This document shows, in pieces, positions 16,911 to 26,186 of a stretch of DNA of 64,000 bases. Position numbers and translations under genes: made by a program. A model generated the notes under the pieces. The model saw only the letters and a list, made by a program, of their open reading frames with translations, was not told the DNA's origin and did no database searches. The DNA comes from Micavibrio sp. UBA1850 (lineage in GTDB: Bacteria; Pseudomonadota; Alphaproteobacteria; Micavibrionales; Micavibrionaceae). How positions within the stretch are numbered: position 1 is the stretch's first letter; each line of letters starts with the position of its first letter. The stretch spans positions 31,838 to 95,837 of the forward strand of contig DDIM01000009.1 of NCBI GenBank assembly GCA_002338525.1, given 5' to 3'.

Positions 16911-17723
16911 TTACAAAAGCTTGTCTTTGCTATTTTCCTCAAGAATTTGATTTACAATCGAGTCAATTTCAACAGGGCGACCAAAGTGCCAGCCTTGCCC
17001 CTTATCAAAACCTTGCTCCATTGCTTTTTCAGCCATTTCAACCGTTTCGATCTTTTCGAGGACGCGTTTATAATCCATTGGATTAAATGCTTGGCCAGCA
17101 ATTGCTGTAAGCTGTAGCTCGCCGCCTTCAATCATTTTTACAGATGTAATTAATCCCCTCGTCGTCAAGTGCTTAAGACCGGCACATTCACCTTCGGGTA
17201 CGTCATCTTGGGAAATTTCGATATGCGCATCATGCAAATCTTGCAAATTATGGGCTGCGCGTGCAGGATCATCAAAATCATAACGCTCTGTGATTTCAGC
17301 AATCAAGTATGGCCCAACGAAGGGCTCATCACGCAGTATTGATTTTAGCGCCAATGTAAAAGTATGGCTACTTAATGTCTTAGGAGACAAATTAACGGAA
17401 AGATAAGGCAGTTTATCTTTTGGTATTTTTGTAGCTAAAAACGACAAAACCAAATGCGCACGACGAAGCATGTCAATATCGTGATCGATAATCTCGTTTG
17501 TTGTTTCTAGTTCGTTAAAAATACGTTCTGTCGCATTCGGGTCATCAAAGCTCGTCTCAAATCGAGACAGGATTTCGTATTGTTTCCTATCTGGATTTTT
17601 TAAGTCAACAATCGGCTGTGCGTATACGCCAACCTCATACCCACGGCCGGGGCGACCAGGAAGACGGTTAAAAGATCTAATTTTTTCAAAACTATATGCC
17701 ATATCAACACTATTTTTTTTCAT
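16911..17723 (-). CDS. EAL-domain protein with altered catalytic loop
   Basis: 270 residues, nearly all one EAL (cyclic-di-GMP phosphodiesterase) domain with no sensor or GGDEF part. The EAL motif reads YEIL (Glu50). Asn111 (SVNLSPKTL), Glu143 and Glu146 (AEITERY), the DD pair at 173-174, Lys196 (SVKMIEG) and the terminal GQGWHFGRP are in place. But the usual DDFGTGYSS loop is DDVPEGECAG, so dimerisation or catalysis may be impaired. It could be a weak phosphodiesterase or a c-di-GMP or protein-binding regulator. The first ATG is used; a second lies at residue 8. It is convergent with tadA, 11 bases apart. Confidence 0.82.
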   Translation of the reverse strand: MKKNSVDMAYSFEKIRSFNRLPGRPGRGYEVGVYAQPIVDLKNPDRKQYEILSRFETSFDDPNATERIFNELETTNEIIDHDIDMLRRAHLVLSFLATKIPKDKLPYLSVNLSPKTLSSHTFTLALKSILRDEPFVGPYLIAEITERYDFDDPARAAHNLQDLHDAHIEISQDDVPEGECAGLKHLTTRGLITSVKMIEGGELQLTAIAGQAFNPMDYKRVLEKIETVEMAEKAMEQGFDKGQGWHFGRPVEIDSIVNQILEENSKDKLL

Positions 17724-17841
17724 TATATTATTATTGTCTCATGGAAATGAACATTTGTCACATTTTAACGGATTATTAACCATTTCAACATGATTTATTA
17801 TCATTAAGAGTTGATATTGCCCTTAAAAGATTAAGTAAGGT

Positions 17842-19128
17842 TTAAGATAAAGCACGCCAACCGATATCTTTGCGATAAAAGCCATCTTCCCAGTTTACCT
17901 TAGATACCATTTCATAGGTTTTTGATTGTGCCAAATCCAGCGACGAATCCATAGACGTTACCGCAAGAACACGTCCGCCGTTACTGATCCATTGTTCGTC
18001 TTCATATTTAGTGCCGGCATGAAACACTTTCATTTTTCTTGATTCTGGAACATGGTTAAGCCCACGGATTGAAGTTCCCTTTTCGTAGGCGCCAGGATAT
18101 CCGTTTGCGGCCATGATGACGCATAAGGCGTGCTCTTTTGACCACACAATTTTGTCGTCCCATTTTGATAAATTATTTGTTGAGGCGTCATATAATAACT
18201 CACCTAGATCAGATTTTAGCCGCATCATAAGTGGTTGGCACTCGGGGTCGCCAAATCGGACGTTATATTCAATCAAATATGGCTTGCCATGAACAATCAT
18301 CAGACCCGCATAATAAATTCCTTTAAAAGGTGTTCCTTCCGCGCTCATGGCATCTGCGGTTGGTCGAACGATGCGCTCTAACACTTCGCGTTCTAACTCT
18401 GGGCTCCAAACGCCTTCTCGTGCGGGGCTATATGCGCCCATTCCGCCCGTATTCGGGCCTTTGTCTCCGTCGAAGGCGCGTTTATGGTCTTGTGCTGATG
18501 TCAGTGGAAGAACTGTTGCACCATCTGAAATTGCAAAGAAGCTAACCTCTTCTCCGTCAAGGAATTCTTCAATGACAACAGAGGACCCCGCTTCGCCAAA
18601 TGCATCCCCCGAGAGCATATCAGAGACCGCCTCTTTTGCCTGTTCAACTGTTTGCGCAACGATCACACCTTTTCCTGCAGCCAAGCCATCAGCCTTGACG
18701 ACGATAGGCGCGCCTTGAGCCTCAATAAAATCATGGGCTTTTTTTACGTCTGTAAACCGCTCATAAGCTGCGGTGGGAATGTTATATTTTTTGCAAAGGT
18801 CTTTCATGAAGCCTTTTGAGCCCTCTAGCTGCGCGGCCGCTTTTGAAGGGCCAAATACAGCAATATCGGCAGTTTCTAGCGCGTCTACTAATCCCTCAAC
18901 AAGCGGCGTTTCTGGCCCGATCACAACAAATTCAATGTCATGCTCCTCGCAAAACAAGATGACAGCAACAGGGTCACTTGTGTCTAAGGCAGTGTTAACT
19001 GTTTTAGGTTCGCGACCGATCGCGTCACTTCCAGGTGACACGAATAGTTGGTCACAAAGTGACGATTGTGAGAGTTTCCATGCAAGGGCGTGTTCTCGGC
19101 CGCCTGAGCCAATTAAAAGAATGTTCAT
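17842..19128 (-). CDS. purD: Phosphoribosylamine-glycine ligase
   Basis: 428 residues, normal for GAR synthetase, step two of purine synthesis. The N-terminus MNILLIGSGGREHALAWKLS fixes the start at 19128. The ATP-grasp core is seen in VKADGLAAGKGVIVA, EEFLDGEEVSFFAI, the signature DHKRAFDGDKGPNTGGMG and IEYNVRFGDPECQ. The gene follows putA by 25 bases on the same strand, an unusual pairing that may only reflect read-through. There is no purine operon nearby. Confidence 0.97.
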   Translation of the reverse strand: MNILLIGSGGREHALAWKLSQSSLCDQLFVSPGSDAIGREPKTVNTALDTSDPVAVILFCEEHDIEFVVIGPETPLVEGLVDALETADIAVFGPSKAAAQLEGSKGFMKDLCKKYNIPTAAYERFTDVKKAHDFIEAQGAPIVVKADGLAAGKGVIVAQTVEQAKEAVSDMLSGDAFGEAGSSVVIEEFLDGEEVSFFAISDGATVLPLTSAQDHKRAFDGDKGPNTGGMGAYSPAREGVWSPELEREVLERIVRPTADAMSAEGTPFKGIYYAGLMIVHGKPYLIEYNVRFGDPECQPLMMRLKSDLGELLYDASTNNLSKWDDKIVWSKEHALCVIMAANGYPGAYEKGTSIRGLNHVPESRKMKVFHAGTKYEDEQWISNGGRVLAVTSMDSSLDLAQSKTYEMVSKVNWEDGFYRKDIGWRALS

Positions 19129-19153
19129 GAGACATTTTATATCCCACTCACAT

Positions 19154-22123
19154 TTATTCCTCAAGCGAAATCAAATGTGCATTCCCGCCTGATGCGGTCG
19201 TATCAATGGTGATTGTTTTTTCGGTGGCAAATCGATGCAGATAATGTGGCCCTCCTGCCTTAGGCCCTGTACCAGACAAACCGCGCCCGCCGAAGGGCTG
19301 CACACCTACAACGGCCCCTGTGGTTGAGCGATTTACATACACATTTCCTACATTTATTGCACGCGCATCATTGTAAAGGCGTTGTTCGATACGACTATGT
19401 AGACCAAATGTCAGGCCGTATCCTAAATTATTAATGGTCTCTATTACATTAGCCCGGTCTGACGCCTTGAAACGGTAAATGCGCAAGACTGGTCCAAAAA
19501 TCTCATCTTTCAAAGAGCTGATATCATCGACCTCGTAACAAACAGGCGCTACGAAATTTTCGTGCCTGTTTGGAACATCCAGTTTTTTTATTAATGTGCC
19601 GTCAATTTGATCAATTTGTTTATAAAGATGGTTTTTAGCCTCCAGATCGATAACAGGGCCAACATCTGTTTTAATCTCAGCTGGATCTCCGACCTCAAGT
19701 GCGTCCATCGCGCCTTTAAGCATTTCAATAGTCTGGTCAGCAATATCGTCTTGCAGACATAATATACGTAGCGCAGAGCAACGCTGCCCTGCAGATCCAA
19801 ACGCGCTTAAGATTACGTCATCTACGACCTGCTCTGTAAGGGCGCTTGAATCTACGATCATTGCGTTTTGACCGCCTGTTTCGGCAATTAGGGGCACGAT
19901 GGGCCCGTCTTTTTTAGCCAAAGACAAGTTTATGCTTTTTGCAACAGCTGTAGAGCCTGTGAATGTCACGCCCGCCACTTTTTCATGATTGATAATATGA
20001 GAACCGACTTCGCCATCACCAATTAATAGATGAAGGGCGTCTTGTGGTATACCTGCACGGTGCATAAGATCGACGGCATAGCGCGCAATATCAGGTGTTT
20101 GTTCGGCTGGTTTTGCAATAACGGCATTTCCTGCCATAAGGGCTGCGGTAATTTGACCGACAAAGATTGCAAGCGGGAAATTCCATGGAGAGATACAAAC
20201 AAAAATCCCCCGTGGCAGCATATAAAGATGGTTGCTCTCTCCCGTCGGAGATGGAAGCTTTACGCCTTTTTCGCTGAAATCCTTACGTCCTTGTATGGCG
20301 TAATACCGGCAGAAATCTACAGCCTCCCGTATTTCCGCCACAGTATCAGACAGCGTTTTGCCGCCTTCATACGTACATAAATCAACAAGGTCTTGAGTAT
20401 GCTCTTCTAATAACTCACCCAATCTTTCCAAACAATCTGCGCGCGTGTCTGCGCTCTGTTTTGACCATGACTGATATCCCTTTTGTGCACTCTCAAACGC
20501 CTCATCTATAGATGATTGTGTTGCATATTCATGGTCGTATTTTTTGTATGTGCCAAGCTTATTGGTCAAAAACTGTACGTCTTTTTCATCACTTAGGTCA
20601 TACCCTGTGGAGTTAAGACGTGTTCCATAAATGTCTTGAGGCAGGGGAATGTTTTTATGTGATTTTGTGGTGTGATTTTTTACGTCATCTACAATATTTT
20701 TTGCCAGATCCTGCGGCGCAATATTTTCATCGTACAGCTTGTTTACAAATGAGCTATTTGCCCCATTTTCAAGCAGTCTACGCACTAGATACGCCAATAG
20801 GTATTCATGGCGCCCAACAGGGGCGTACAAGCTAATATTTATGTTTTCTTTGTCTATGATTTGTTCGTAAAGATTTTCGCCCATTCCATGTAATCTTTGA
20901 AACTCAAAATCATGGCGCGAAACACTCGCGCCTTGACTTTCGGCGTACTCTAAGACCGTTGCAATGGTTTGCGCATTGTGGGTACCAAACATGGGGTACA
21001 GCACATCTGTGTTTTTCAGCATCTTTTGCATACACGTCATATATGCCAAATCTGTATTGATCTTACGTGTAAACACTGGATATCCGCTTAACCCCTCTAC
21101 TTGCGCGTGCTTGATTTCTGTGTCCCAATACGCGCCTTTAACGAGACGTACATGTAGCGGGCAATTTAAATCATGCGCCATTTCAATAAGCGTATCAATT
21201 AAGTGAATGGCTCGTTTTTGATAGGCCTGAACAGCAAGGCCAAGGCCTTTGCTTTCTTGTGCCCAAGCCTGTACGTCCTTATCATTCATGACATTTTGGA
21301 TAATTTCCATAGACAGCAACAGGCGATCCGCTTCTTCTGCATCAACAGTGATACGAAGCCCGTTTCGAGCTGCGAAATGGCATAGCTCTAGAAGCCTTTT
21401 TGTCAAAAACGGTACGCATTCATCTTTTCTTGCAAATTCATAGCGAGGGTGCAAAGCAGACAGTTTAACTGACAAGCCTGTGCCCTTCGCCTTTGGAGCA
21501 CGAGCCAGCGTTTCAAGTGCATATTTATAAGAGGCAAAATACCCGTCGGCATCTTTCATCGTACGTGCCGCTTCGCCCAACATATCGTAAGACATAACAT
21601 AGCCATGTTTTGCAAACGCTTGACCGTTTTTCATGGCCTCTTCAATGGTACGCCCCAGAACAAATTGGCGTCCCATCATTTTCATGGCTTGTGAGACAGC
21701 ACGGCGTATGACAGGCTCTCCAAGTTTTTCAATGAGAGAATTTAGCGTCTTTTTTGTGATGTTTAGACCCATAGACGTTGCTTTGAGCAACCAATCTTCG
21801 CTTTTGCTTTTGTTCCAGTCAGCTTGCGATATTTTGTCCTTAATCAGTGCGCTTGCAGTTTTTGTATCAGGTATCCGGAGCAGCGCTTCTGCTAGCGTCA
21901 TCAGCGCAAGCCCTTCATCAGTTTCCAAGCCATACTCGCGCATAAACGTTTCCATTTCTCCAAAATTCAGACGTTTTTGTCTTGCTAATTCAGTATAGTG
22001 GACTGTTTTCTGCTCTATTTTTAATGCGCGTGCATCACTCCATTCCAGCTCTGAAAGCAGGTTTTCAATGGCAGCGGCCTCATCTTGAAACTTGTAGGTA
22101 TTTATATCTTTTATCATGTTCAT
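19154..22123 (-). CDS. putA: Bifunctional proline dehydrogenase / glutamate-semialdehyde dehydrogenase PutA
   Basis: 989 residues that oxidise proline to glutamate in two steps with channelling. The PRODH barrel (about 160-470) includes VKLSALHPRYEFA, LRITVDAEEADRL, VRLVKGAYWDTEIKHAQ and LYAPVGRHEYLLAYLVRRLL. The aldehyde dehydrogenase half (about 540-980) has ISPWNFPLAIFVGQ, AGVTFTGSTAVAKS, IAETGGQNAMIVDSS and the catalytic Cys in GSAGQRCSALRI, ending with PFGGRGLSGTGPKAGG. It lacks the N-terminal ribbon-helix-helix of enterobacterial PutA, so it should not repress its own transcription. The length matches the shorter alphaproteobacterial PutA type without the extra C-terminal domain. Confidence 0.96.
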   Translation of the reverse strand: MNMIKDINTYKFQDEAAAIENLLSELEWSDARALKIEQKTVHYTELARQKRLNFGEMETFMREYGLETDEGLALMTLAEALLRIPDTKTASALIKDKISQADWNKSKSEDWLLKATSMGLNITKKTLNSLIEKLGEPVIRRAVSQAMKMMGRQFVLGRTIEEAMKNGQAFAKHGYVMSYDMLGEAARTMKDADGYFASYKYALETLARAPKAKGTGLSVKLSALHPRYEFARKDECVPFLTKRLLELCHFAARNGLRITVDAEEADRLLLSMEIIQNVMNDKDVQAWAQESKGLGLAVQAYQKRAIHLIDTLIEMAHDLNCPLHVRLVKGAYWDTEIKHAQVEGLSGYPVFTRKINTDLAYMTCMQKMLKNTDVLYPMFGTHNAQTIATVLEYAESQGASVSRHDFEFQRLHGMGENLYEQIIDKENINISLYAPVGRHEYLLAYLVRRLLENGANSSFVNKLYDENIAPQDLAKNIVDDVKNHTTKSHKNIPLPQDIYGTRLNSTGYDLSDEKDVQFLTNKLGTYKKYDHEYATQSSIDEAFESAQKGYQSWSKQSADTRADCLERLGELLEEHTQDLVDLCTYEGGKTLSDTVAEIREAVDFCRYYAIQGRKDFSEKGVKLPSPTGESNHLYMLPRGIFVCISPWNFPLAIFVGQITAALMAGNAVIAKPAEQTPDIARYAVDLMHRAGIPQDALHLLIGDGEVGSHIINHEKVAGVTFTGSTAVAKSINLSLAKKDGPIVPLIAETGGQNAMIVDSSALTEQVVDDVILSAFGSAGQRCSALRILCLQDDIADQTIEMLKGAMDALEVGDPAEIKTDVGPVIDLEAKNHLYKQIDQIDGTLIKKLDVPNRHENFVAPVCYEVDDISSLKDEIFGPVLRIYRFKASDRANVIETINNLGYGLTFGLHSRIEQRLYNDARAINVGNVYVNRSTTGAVVGVQPFGGRGLSGTGPKAGGPHYLHRFATEKTITIDTTASGGNAHLISLEE

Positions 22124-22172
22124 ATTTTATCATATAAACTGATGTGATGGCAGGACAACCTGTGTATTATAT

Positions 22173-23075
22173 TTAAAGTTTTTTCGACTGTGACGAGCGT
22201 CTTTTTTGCAATAAAAACAATATCTCAGCCGCTGTTTCCTCTACAGATCTTTTTGTCACATCAATGATCGGCCATTTTTGTTCGCGGAAAAATTTACGCG
22301 CTTTTTTCACCTCATCTTCAACCGCCTCCGGATCAACATATTGGCTTTGATACATGTCCGATTGTGGATCATCAACACGTATTCTGGTTGAGCGTAGCTG
22401 TATTAAACGATCGGGTGATTCCGTAAGACCTACGATAAGCGGTGGATTTTCAAGTGATAGAATATGTTCAGGGAACGGAACATGTGGCACAAGTGGAATA
22501 TTCCCCGCCTTCACGCCACGGCGTGCCAAAAAAATGCATGTGGGTGTCTTTGATGTTCTGGACACACCCACTAAAATAACATCTGCGGCCTCTAGGCCGT
22601 CAATATGTTGTCCATCATCAAAGCCTAGCGCGAAGTCTATCGCATCCACACGTTTAAAATAATCTTCATCCAGCGCGTGTTGCAGACCGGGTACACCCTG
22701 TACGTTTAGCCCTGTGTAAGAGGAAAGCGCTTTCAATAGTGGGTCCATAACCGCAATACATGGTACATTCAAAGGTTCACAGTGATAACGTAATAACCTA
22801 CGCATTTCCTCGTCGACAAACGTAAAAAGAACAGGGCCTGGGTTTTTTTCTATATCTTCAATGACGCGTAATAGCTGACGTTCTGTACGTATAAGTGGCC
22901 AGTACCGTTCTTCAACATCTATGCCTTCAAATTGTGACAAAGCCCCGCGCGCTAGGTTTTGCAACGTTGTACCCGTGGCGTCCGACACCAAATGCATATA
23001 AAAGCTGCGTGTTGGCGCACGTGGAGAAAGTAGGTCTGTCAGATTGCTTGTGTCTGAACGTATCCCATCATCCAT
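22173..23075 (-). CDS. Pyruvate, phosphate dikinase / PEP synthase regulatory protein (PPSR, DUF299)
   Basis: 300 residues. Family marks are HLVSDATGTTLQNLARGALS near the N-terminus, the P-loop-like VILVGVSRTSKTPTCIFLARRGVKAGN and VGLTESPDRLIQLRSTR. These bifunctional enzymes inactivate pyruvate, phosphate dikinase or PEP synthase by ADP-dependent phosphorylation of a threonine and reactivate them by Pi-dependent dephosphorylation. In many Alphaproteobacteria this gene sits beside maf-aroE-coaE-dnaQ; here that string is 20 kb away, so the usual cluster has been split. It follows a DUF6782-like gene by 15 bases and may share its transcript. Confidence 0.93.
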   Translation of the reverse strand: MDDGIRSDTSNLTDLLSPRAPTRSFYMHLVSDATGTTLQNLARGALSQFEGIDVEERYWPLIRTERQLLRVIEDIEKNPGPVLFTFVDEEMRRLLRYHCEPLNVPCIAVMDPLLKALSSYTGLNVQGVPGLQHALDEDYFKRVDAIDFALGFDDGQHIDGLEAADVILVGVSRTSKTPTCIFLARRGVKAGNIPLVPHVPFPEHILSLENPPLIVGLTESPDRLIQLRSTRIRVDDPQSDMYQSQYVDPEAVEDEVKKARKFFREQKWPIIDVTKRSVEETAAEILFLLQKRRSSQSKKL

Positions 23076-23090
23076 TTTATAATGTCTTTA

Positions 23091-24083
23091 CTATTTTACT
23101 TGTGGGAAAATTTTTGCGGCAAGCGCCTTATCGCGGAAACGTACACCTTTTACACTCACCGTTTGAATGTCATTCATAATATGAAAGAAATGAGTTTGAT
23201 TGATTTCGTTTGGAATTACGCAAAAATCAGGGTTAAACAAAACATTTTCCATGCCTGACAAATAACCAATTTCTTTAGGGAGCGTGATGCGCTCTTCTAC
23301 GTCTTTTGCTTCAAGGCGGAATTTGCCAAACGGTCTTTGAAGTTTGTCATCAAATATCGCCTCATCCATGGCTGCAAGTGTGATTGAATCTGTGTTGTTA
23401 ATGCGCTCTTCTGCCATAAACCATTGGCGGAAAGCATGAAACAAAGTTTTTTCGTACGACTTTAAGCCATGTTGGTTTTCGTCAACGGCTTGAAACACCA
23501 TCGCCATGTCACCGATGTCGCTACCCATTAATGTACGCCACAATTCTTTTTCACCTGCAATACGAAGTTCCCAAGCGACAAGAACTGTAAAACTATCAAT
23601 GTCTGCTGATCTTAAGCGTTCCCATTTCAGGAGCTCTTCAGGGTTGAGGGTGTCGTATACATCAAAGTGATTGTCTTCATACCACATGTCACGCAGTGCA
23701 CGAATTGTATTAAAAACCAAATTTGAACGACTATCATTTTTTCTCATGATTGAGGGCAACAGCACCGCATCATGATCAAGATCAATCTTATAGGTTTCGT
23801 TCAAATCTTGAGAAATAACAAAGCGCCAATCTTCAATATCAATCTCATCTAACAACGTCGAAAGCGTGGGACTTTGGCTTAAGATCGAGCATAACCATTT
23901 CATCGTATGTTGTTTGGACGATGTATGAGAAGGTGCTTTTATTTTTTGTTCAGAATTTTCTTCTGCGTCTGCCCAGAAAGGCTCAATACAAAAAGCATCA
24001 AAATAAGCGGTTTGGGTTGAGTCAATTGCCAAGGTTTCACCTTGGGGTAATTTTGATATGTGATGCGGAACGGCGTTGTCCAT
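23091..24083 (-). CDS. DUF6782-like protein, degenerate putative metallopeptidase (copy A)
   Basis: 330 residues from the ATG at 24083, chosen because GGAG lies five bases upstream; earlier ATGs overlap the preceding gene and lack such a site. The core (about 100-260) matches its neighbour at 24166-25437: LRSADIDSFTVLVAWELRIA, then a Trp and SDIGDMAMVFQ, then FHAFRQWFMAEERINNTD. I recall this pattern as the DUF6782 putative metallopeptidase family. The expected HExxH-like helix reads IRALRDMWYEDN, without the zinc residues, so it is probably not an active protease. There is no signal peptide. It is probably cotranscribed with copy B and the PPSR gene. Confidence 0.6.
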   Translation of the reverse strand: MDNAVPHHISKLPQGETLAIDSTQTAYFDAFCIEPFWADAEENSEQKIKAPSHTSSKQHTMKWLCSILSQSPTLSTLLDEIDIEDWRFVISQDLNETYKIDLDHDAVLLPSIMRKNDSRSNLVFNTIRALRDMWYEDNHFDVYDTLNPEELLKWERLRSADIDSFTVLVAWELRIAGEKELWRTLMGSDIGDMAMVFQAVDENQHGLKSYEKTLFHAFRQWFMAEERINNTDSITLAAMDEAIFDDKLQRPFGKFRLEAKDVEERITLPKEIGYLSGMENVLFNPDFCVIPNEINQTHFFHIMNDIQTVSVKGVRFRDKALAAKIFPQVK

Positions 24084-24165
24084 ACAATCTCCAAATCGTT
24101 TAGTCATATCATAGGAAGAGCATCCTTTGACAGACGGTGTTGTTAAACATGTGTCGGTATCGACC

Positions 24166-25437
24166 TTAAGACTCTCCCCTAGAGAAGGGCACAATATCAC
24201 ATTGGCCTCCAGAAGCATATCGTTTTGACGGTTTATTTTTTTGGTTTGCGTCAAAGCTTGGGAATTCAATGATTTTTGCGGCATGCGTCTCAGATCCTTG
24301 TTGTTTTTCAGATGAGGCTTCATCTTGAGACTTGCCTATTTGCAATTCTTGTTCCGCTTGCGCAAAAGAGCTTTCGAACTTCACAAACCATAAGAAATTA
24401 GTGTTTGAACGGTCACGAACTTCAGAAAAGATCGGATCCTCAACCAATAACTGGATGTGTGGTGAAAGGTAATTATTGCCGTATGGGTTTTTACCTAGTG
24501 CATATATTGCCTCTACCAATGCTTGGCGAGATAAATCCTGAGAATGTGCAAATCCTTTTGGAGCCTTTCCAGCTAGCATACGTTGAATTAATGTACGGTC
24601 ATGTTTGCGGCAACGCTCTGATAAGAACCATGCCTCAACAATACTTAGTAATGCTTTACCATTGTTAGAGGCGCGAAAATCTACACATGCCTCACGTGCA
24701 AAGGCGCGACCTAGATCTGCAAAGTCTGACTGTTCTACAACACTCCACGCTTGTGTTTCATTTGCAAGCTTAAGCTCCCATGCAATACGGATCATAAATG
24801 CGTTAACATCTGCTTCTTGCAAGCGGTTAAGCAATATGCCGTGGTCCGGGTAAAAAGCCATCGGGTCGACCAAGGCTCCGTTTTTGTGCTGCCATACGCG
24901 GCGTAATTCTGACGACGCAATAAGAATTTGATAGCCCATATCTAATGAAGGGTGGATGAATATTTTACATGCATTTCTGTCATACTCTGATGCTTCAACA
25001 TGTGTTGAATATGCAATTTCTACCCCGTGGGCTTGTGCGTAATCTAATAGTGTTTGTGCAAAACGGCTTTGGTTTAAAACATCTATCAAAGCTGCTGTTG
25101 AGCTGACCGTTGGTAGTTGTGAAGTTACAAACTCTGCATTGTCATCAAACATGTCAGTAATAGAGTGCTCTTCACCGTGAAATTCTTTCGAAATCGCATC
25201 ATACGTTTCGATTTTTTGTGAAAGTTCTTCCATCTCTTGTGTTAGAAAATCCATTGTGAAGTCATCAAATATGCTGTCTTCTTCAAAGGTCTCGTTCGTG
25301 TCCATGAAAAATAGCGGCTCGGCACCGATAAAGCTTGAACGAACAGGCTGACGATTATTAATCGTGTAAGCAACCTTTGTGTTCGCAATTGGTGCTAAGT
25401 TAATTTCTACTTCTTGTGTTTCTGTGGGCCCGCTCAT
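24166..25437 (-). CDS. DUF6782-like protein, degenerate putative metallopeptidase (copy B)
   Basis: 423 residues from the ATG at 25437 (MSGPTETQEV, AAGG upstream). An acidic N-terminal region (TNETFEEDSIFDDFTMDFLT) is followed by the DUF6782-like core: YAQAHGVEIAYSTHVEASEY, IASSELRRVWQHKNG, EADVNAFMIRIAWELKLANE, SDFADLGRAFAREA and VEAWFLSERCRKHDR. Where a HExxH helix would be expected it reads SELRRVWQ: the glutamate stays and both histidines are replaced. The C-terminus is a Gln/Lys/Ser-rich tail. It and copy A share the ADxxxFxxxxAWEL block and the spacing around it, so they arose by duplication. Function unknown. Confidence 0.6.
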   Translation of the reverse strand: MSGPTETQEVEINLAPIANTKVAYTINNRQPVRSSFIGAEPLFFMDTNETFEEDSIFDDFTMDFLTQEMEELSQKIETYDAISKEFHGEEHSITDMFDDNAEFVTSQLPTVSSTAALIDVLNQSRFAQTLLDYAQAHGVEIAYSTHVEASEYDRNACKIFIHPSLDMGYQILIASSELRRVWQHKNGALVDPMAFYPDHGILLNRLQEADVNAFMIRIAWELKLANETQAWSVVEQSDFADLGRAFAREACVDFRASNNGKALLSIVEAWFLSERCRKHDRTLIQRMLAGKAPKGFAHSQDLSRQALVEAIYALGKNPYGNNYLSPHIQLLVEDPIFSEVRDRSNTNFLWFVKFESSFAQAEQELQIGKSQDEASSEKQQGSETHAAKIIEFPSFDANQKNKPSKRYASGGQCDIVPFSRGES

Positions 25438-25859
25438 AACGTGTACCTTAAATTTTAATTTTGATTGTTTCGTAAGCCTCCCCCCACAGAAAGCTCTTAT
25501 GTTTTTCATTATCCCTTTAAGTTCTTACCGAAGCGTTAACAAACGTCCTTTGTTTTGAAAAAATTTCTTATATGAACCAATAGTTTACATAAGTTATTCA
25601 AAAGAGTTTGTAATGCTTGTTTTTTTATTTTTTAAATATATTTTTCCTTCGTTCTCTTTCTTATACATAAGCCGTTATTTTTATTGGTTTTTCACATAAC
25701 TCTCACATGAATTACTAATTCATTAAGGCTTGTTTTGGTTCCTACAGCCTCGTTTTTTTATGCATATTTTATGTGGATGAGTTTATAAAAAGAAATTTGA
25801 AAGATAAGAGAATCAATCCATATTATGGGATGTACATAACGATTAACAAAGGATAGATC
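25438..25859. promoter_or_regulatory. 422-base divergent intergenic region upstream of copy B and trxA
   Basis: This is the longest gene-free stretch in the window. It is strongly AT-rich and has no convincing reading frame or RNA gene. Near its right end it carries the trxA promoter listed separately. The rest shows only T-rich tracts around 25620-25680 and no clear operator palindrome. Confidence 0.4.
25797..25826 (+). promoter_or_regulatory. Sigma-70-like promoter of trxA
   Basis: TTGAAA at 25797-25802 and TATTAT at 25821-25826 with an 18-base spacer. Transcription would begin near 25833, leaving a short leader with AAAGGA before the trxA ATG. Confidence 0.6.
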
Positions 25860-26180
25860 ATGGCAACCCCCGTATCAGATGCAGAATTTGAAAAAGAAGT
25901 ACTTCAATCAGACAAGCCTGTGCTTGTAGACTTTTGGGCGGAGTGGTGTGGGCCATGCCAGTCTTTGATGCCACTTGTTGAAGAACTTTCTAACGAAATG
26001 GGTGACAAAGTTAAGGTCGTAAAGATTAACATTGATGAAAGCCCAGAAGCGCCAACTAAATATGGTGTTCGCGGTATTCCAACGTTAATGATTTTTAAAG
26101 ACGGCAATGTTGCTGACACTAAAGTCGGTGGTATGAGCAAAACTCAGTTGACTGAATGGGCGCAAAGCCAAATTGGCTAA
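25860..26180 (+). CDS. trxA: Thioredoxin 1
   Basis: 106 residues, a single thioredoxin fold. The redox site is WAEWCGPCQSL, followed by KVVKINIDESPEAPTKYGV and the cis-proline in GIPTLMIFKDG. It reduces cytoplasmic disulfides with electrons from thioredoxin reductase and supplies ribonucleotide reductase and PAPS reductase. The ATG is eight bases after AAAGGA. It is transcribed alone, convergent with the unknown gene ending at 26187. Confidence 0.97.
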   Translation: MATPVSDAEFEKEVLQSDKPVLVDFWAEWCGPCQSLMPLVEELSNEMGDKVKVVKINIDESPEAPTKYGVRGIPTLMIFKDGNVADTKVGGMSKTQLTEWAQSQIG

Positions 26181-26186
26181 ACTTTT

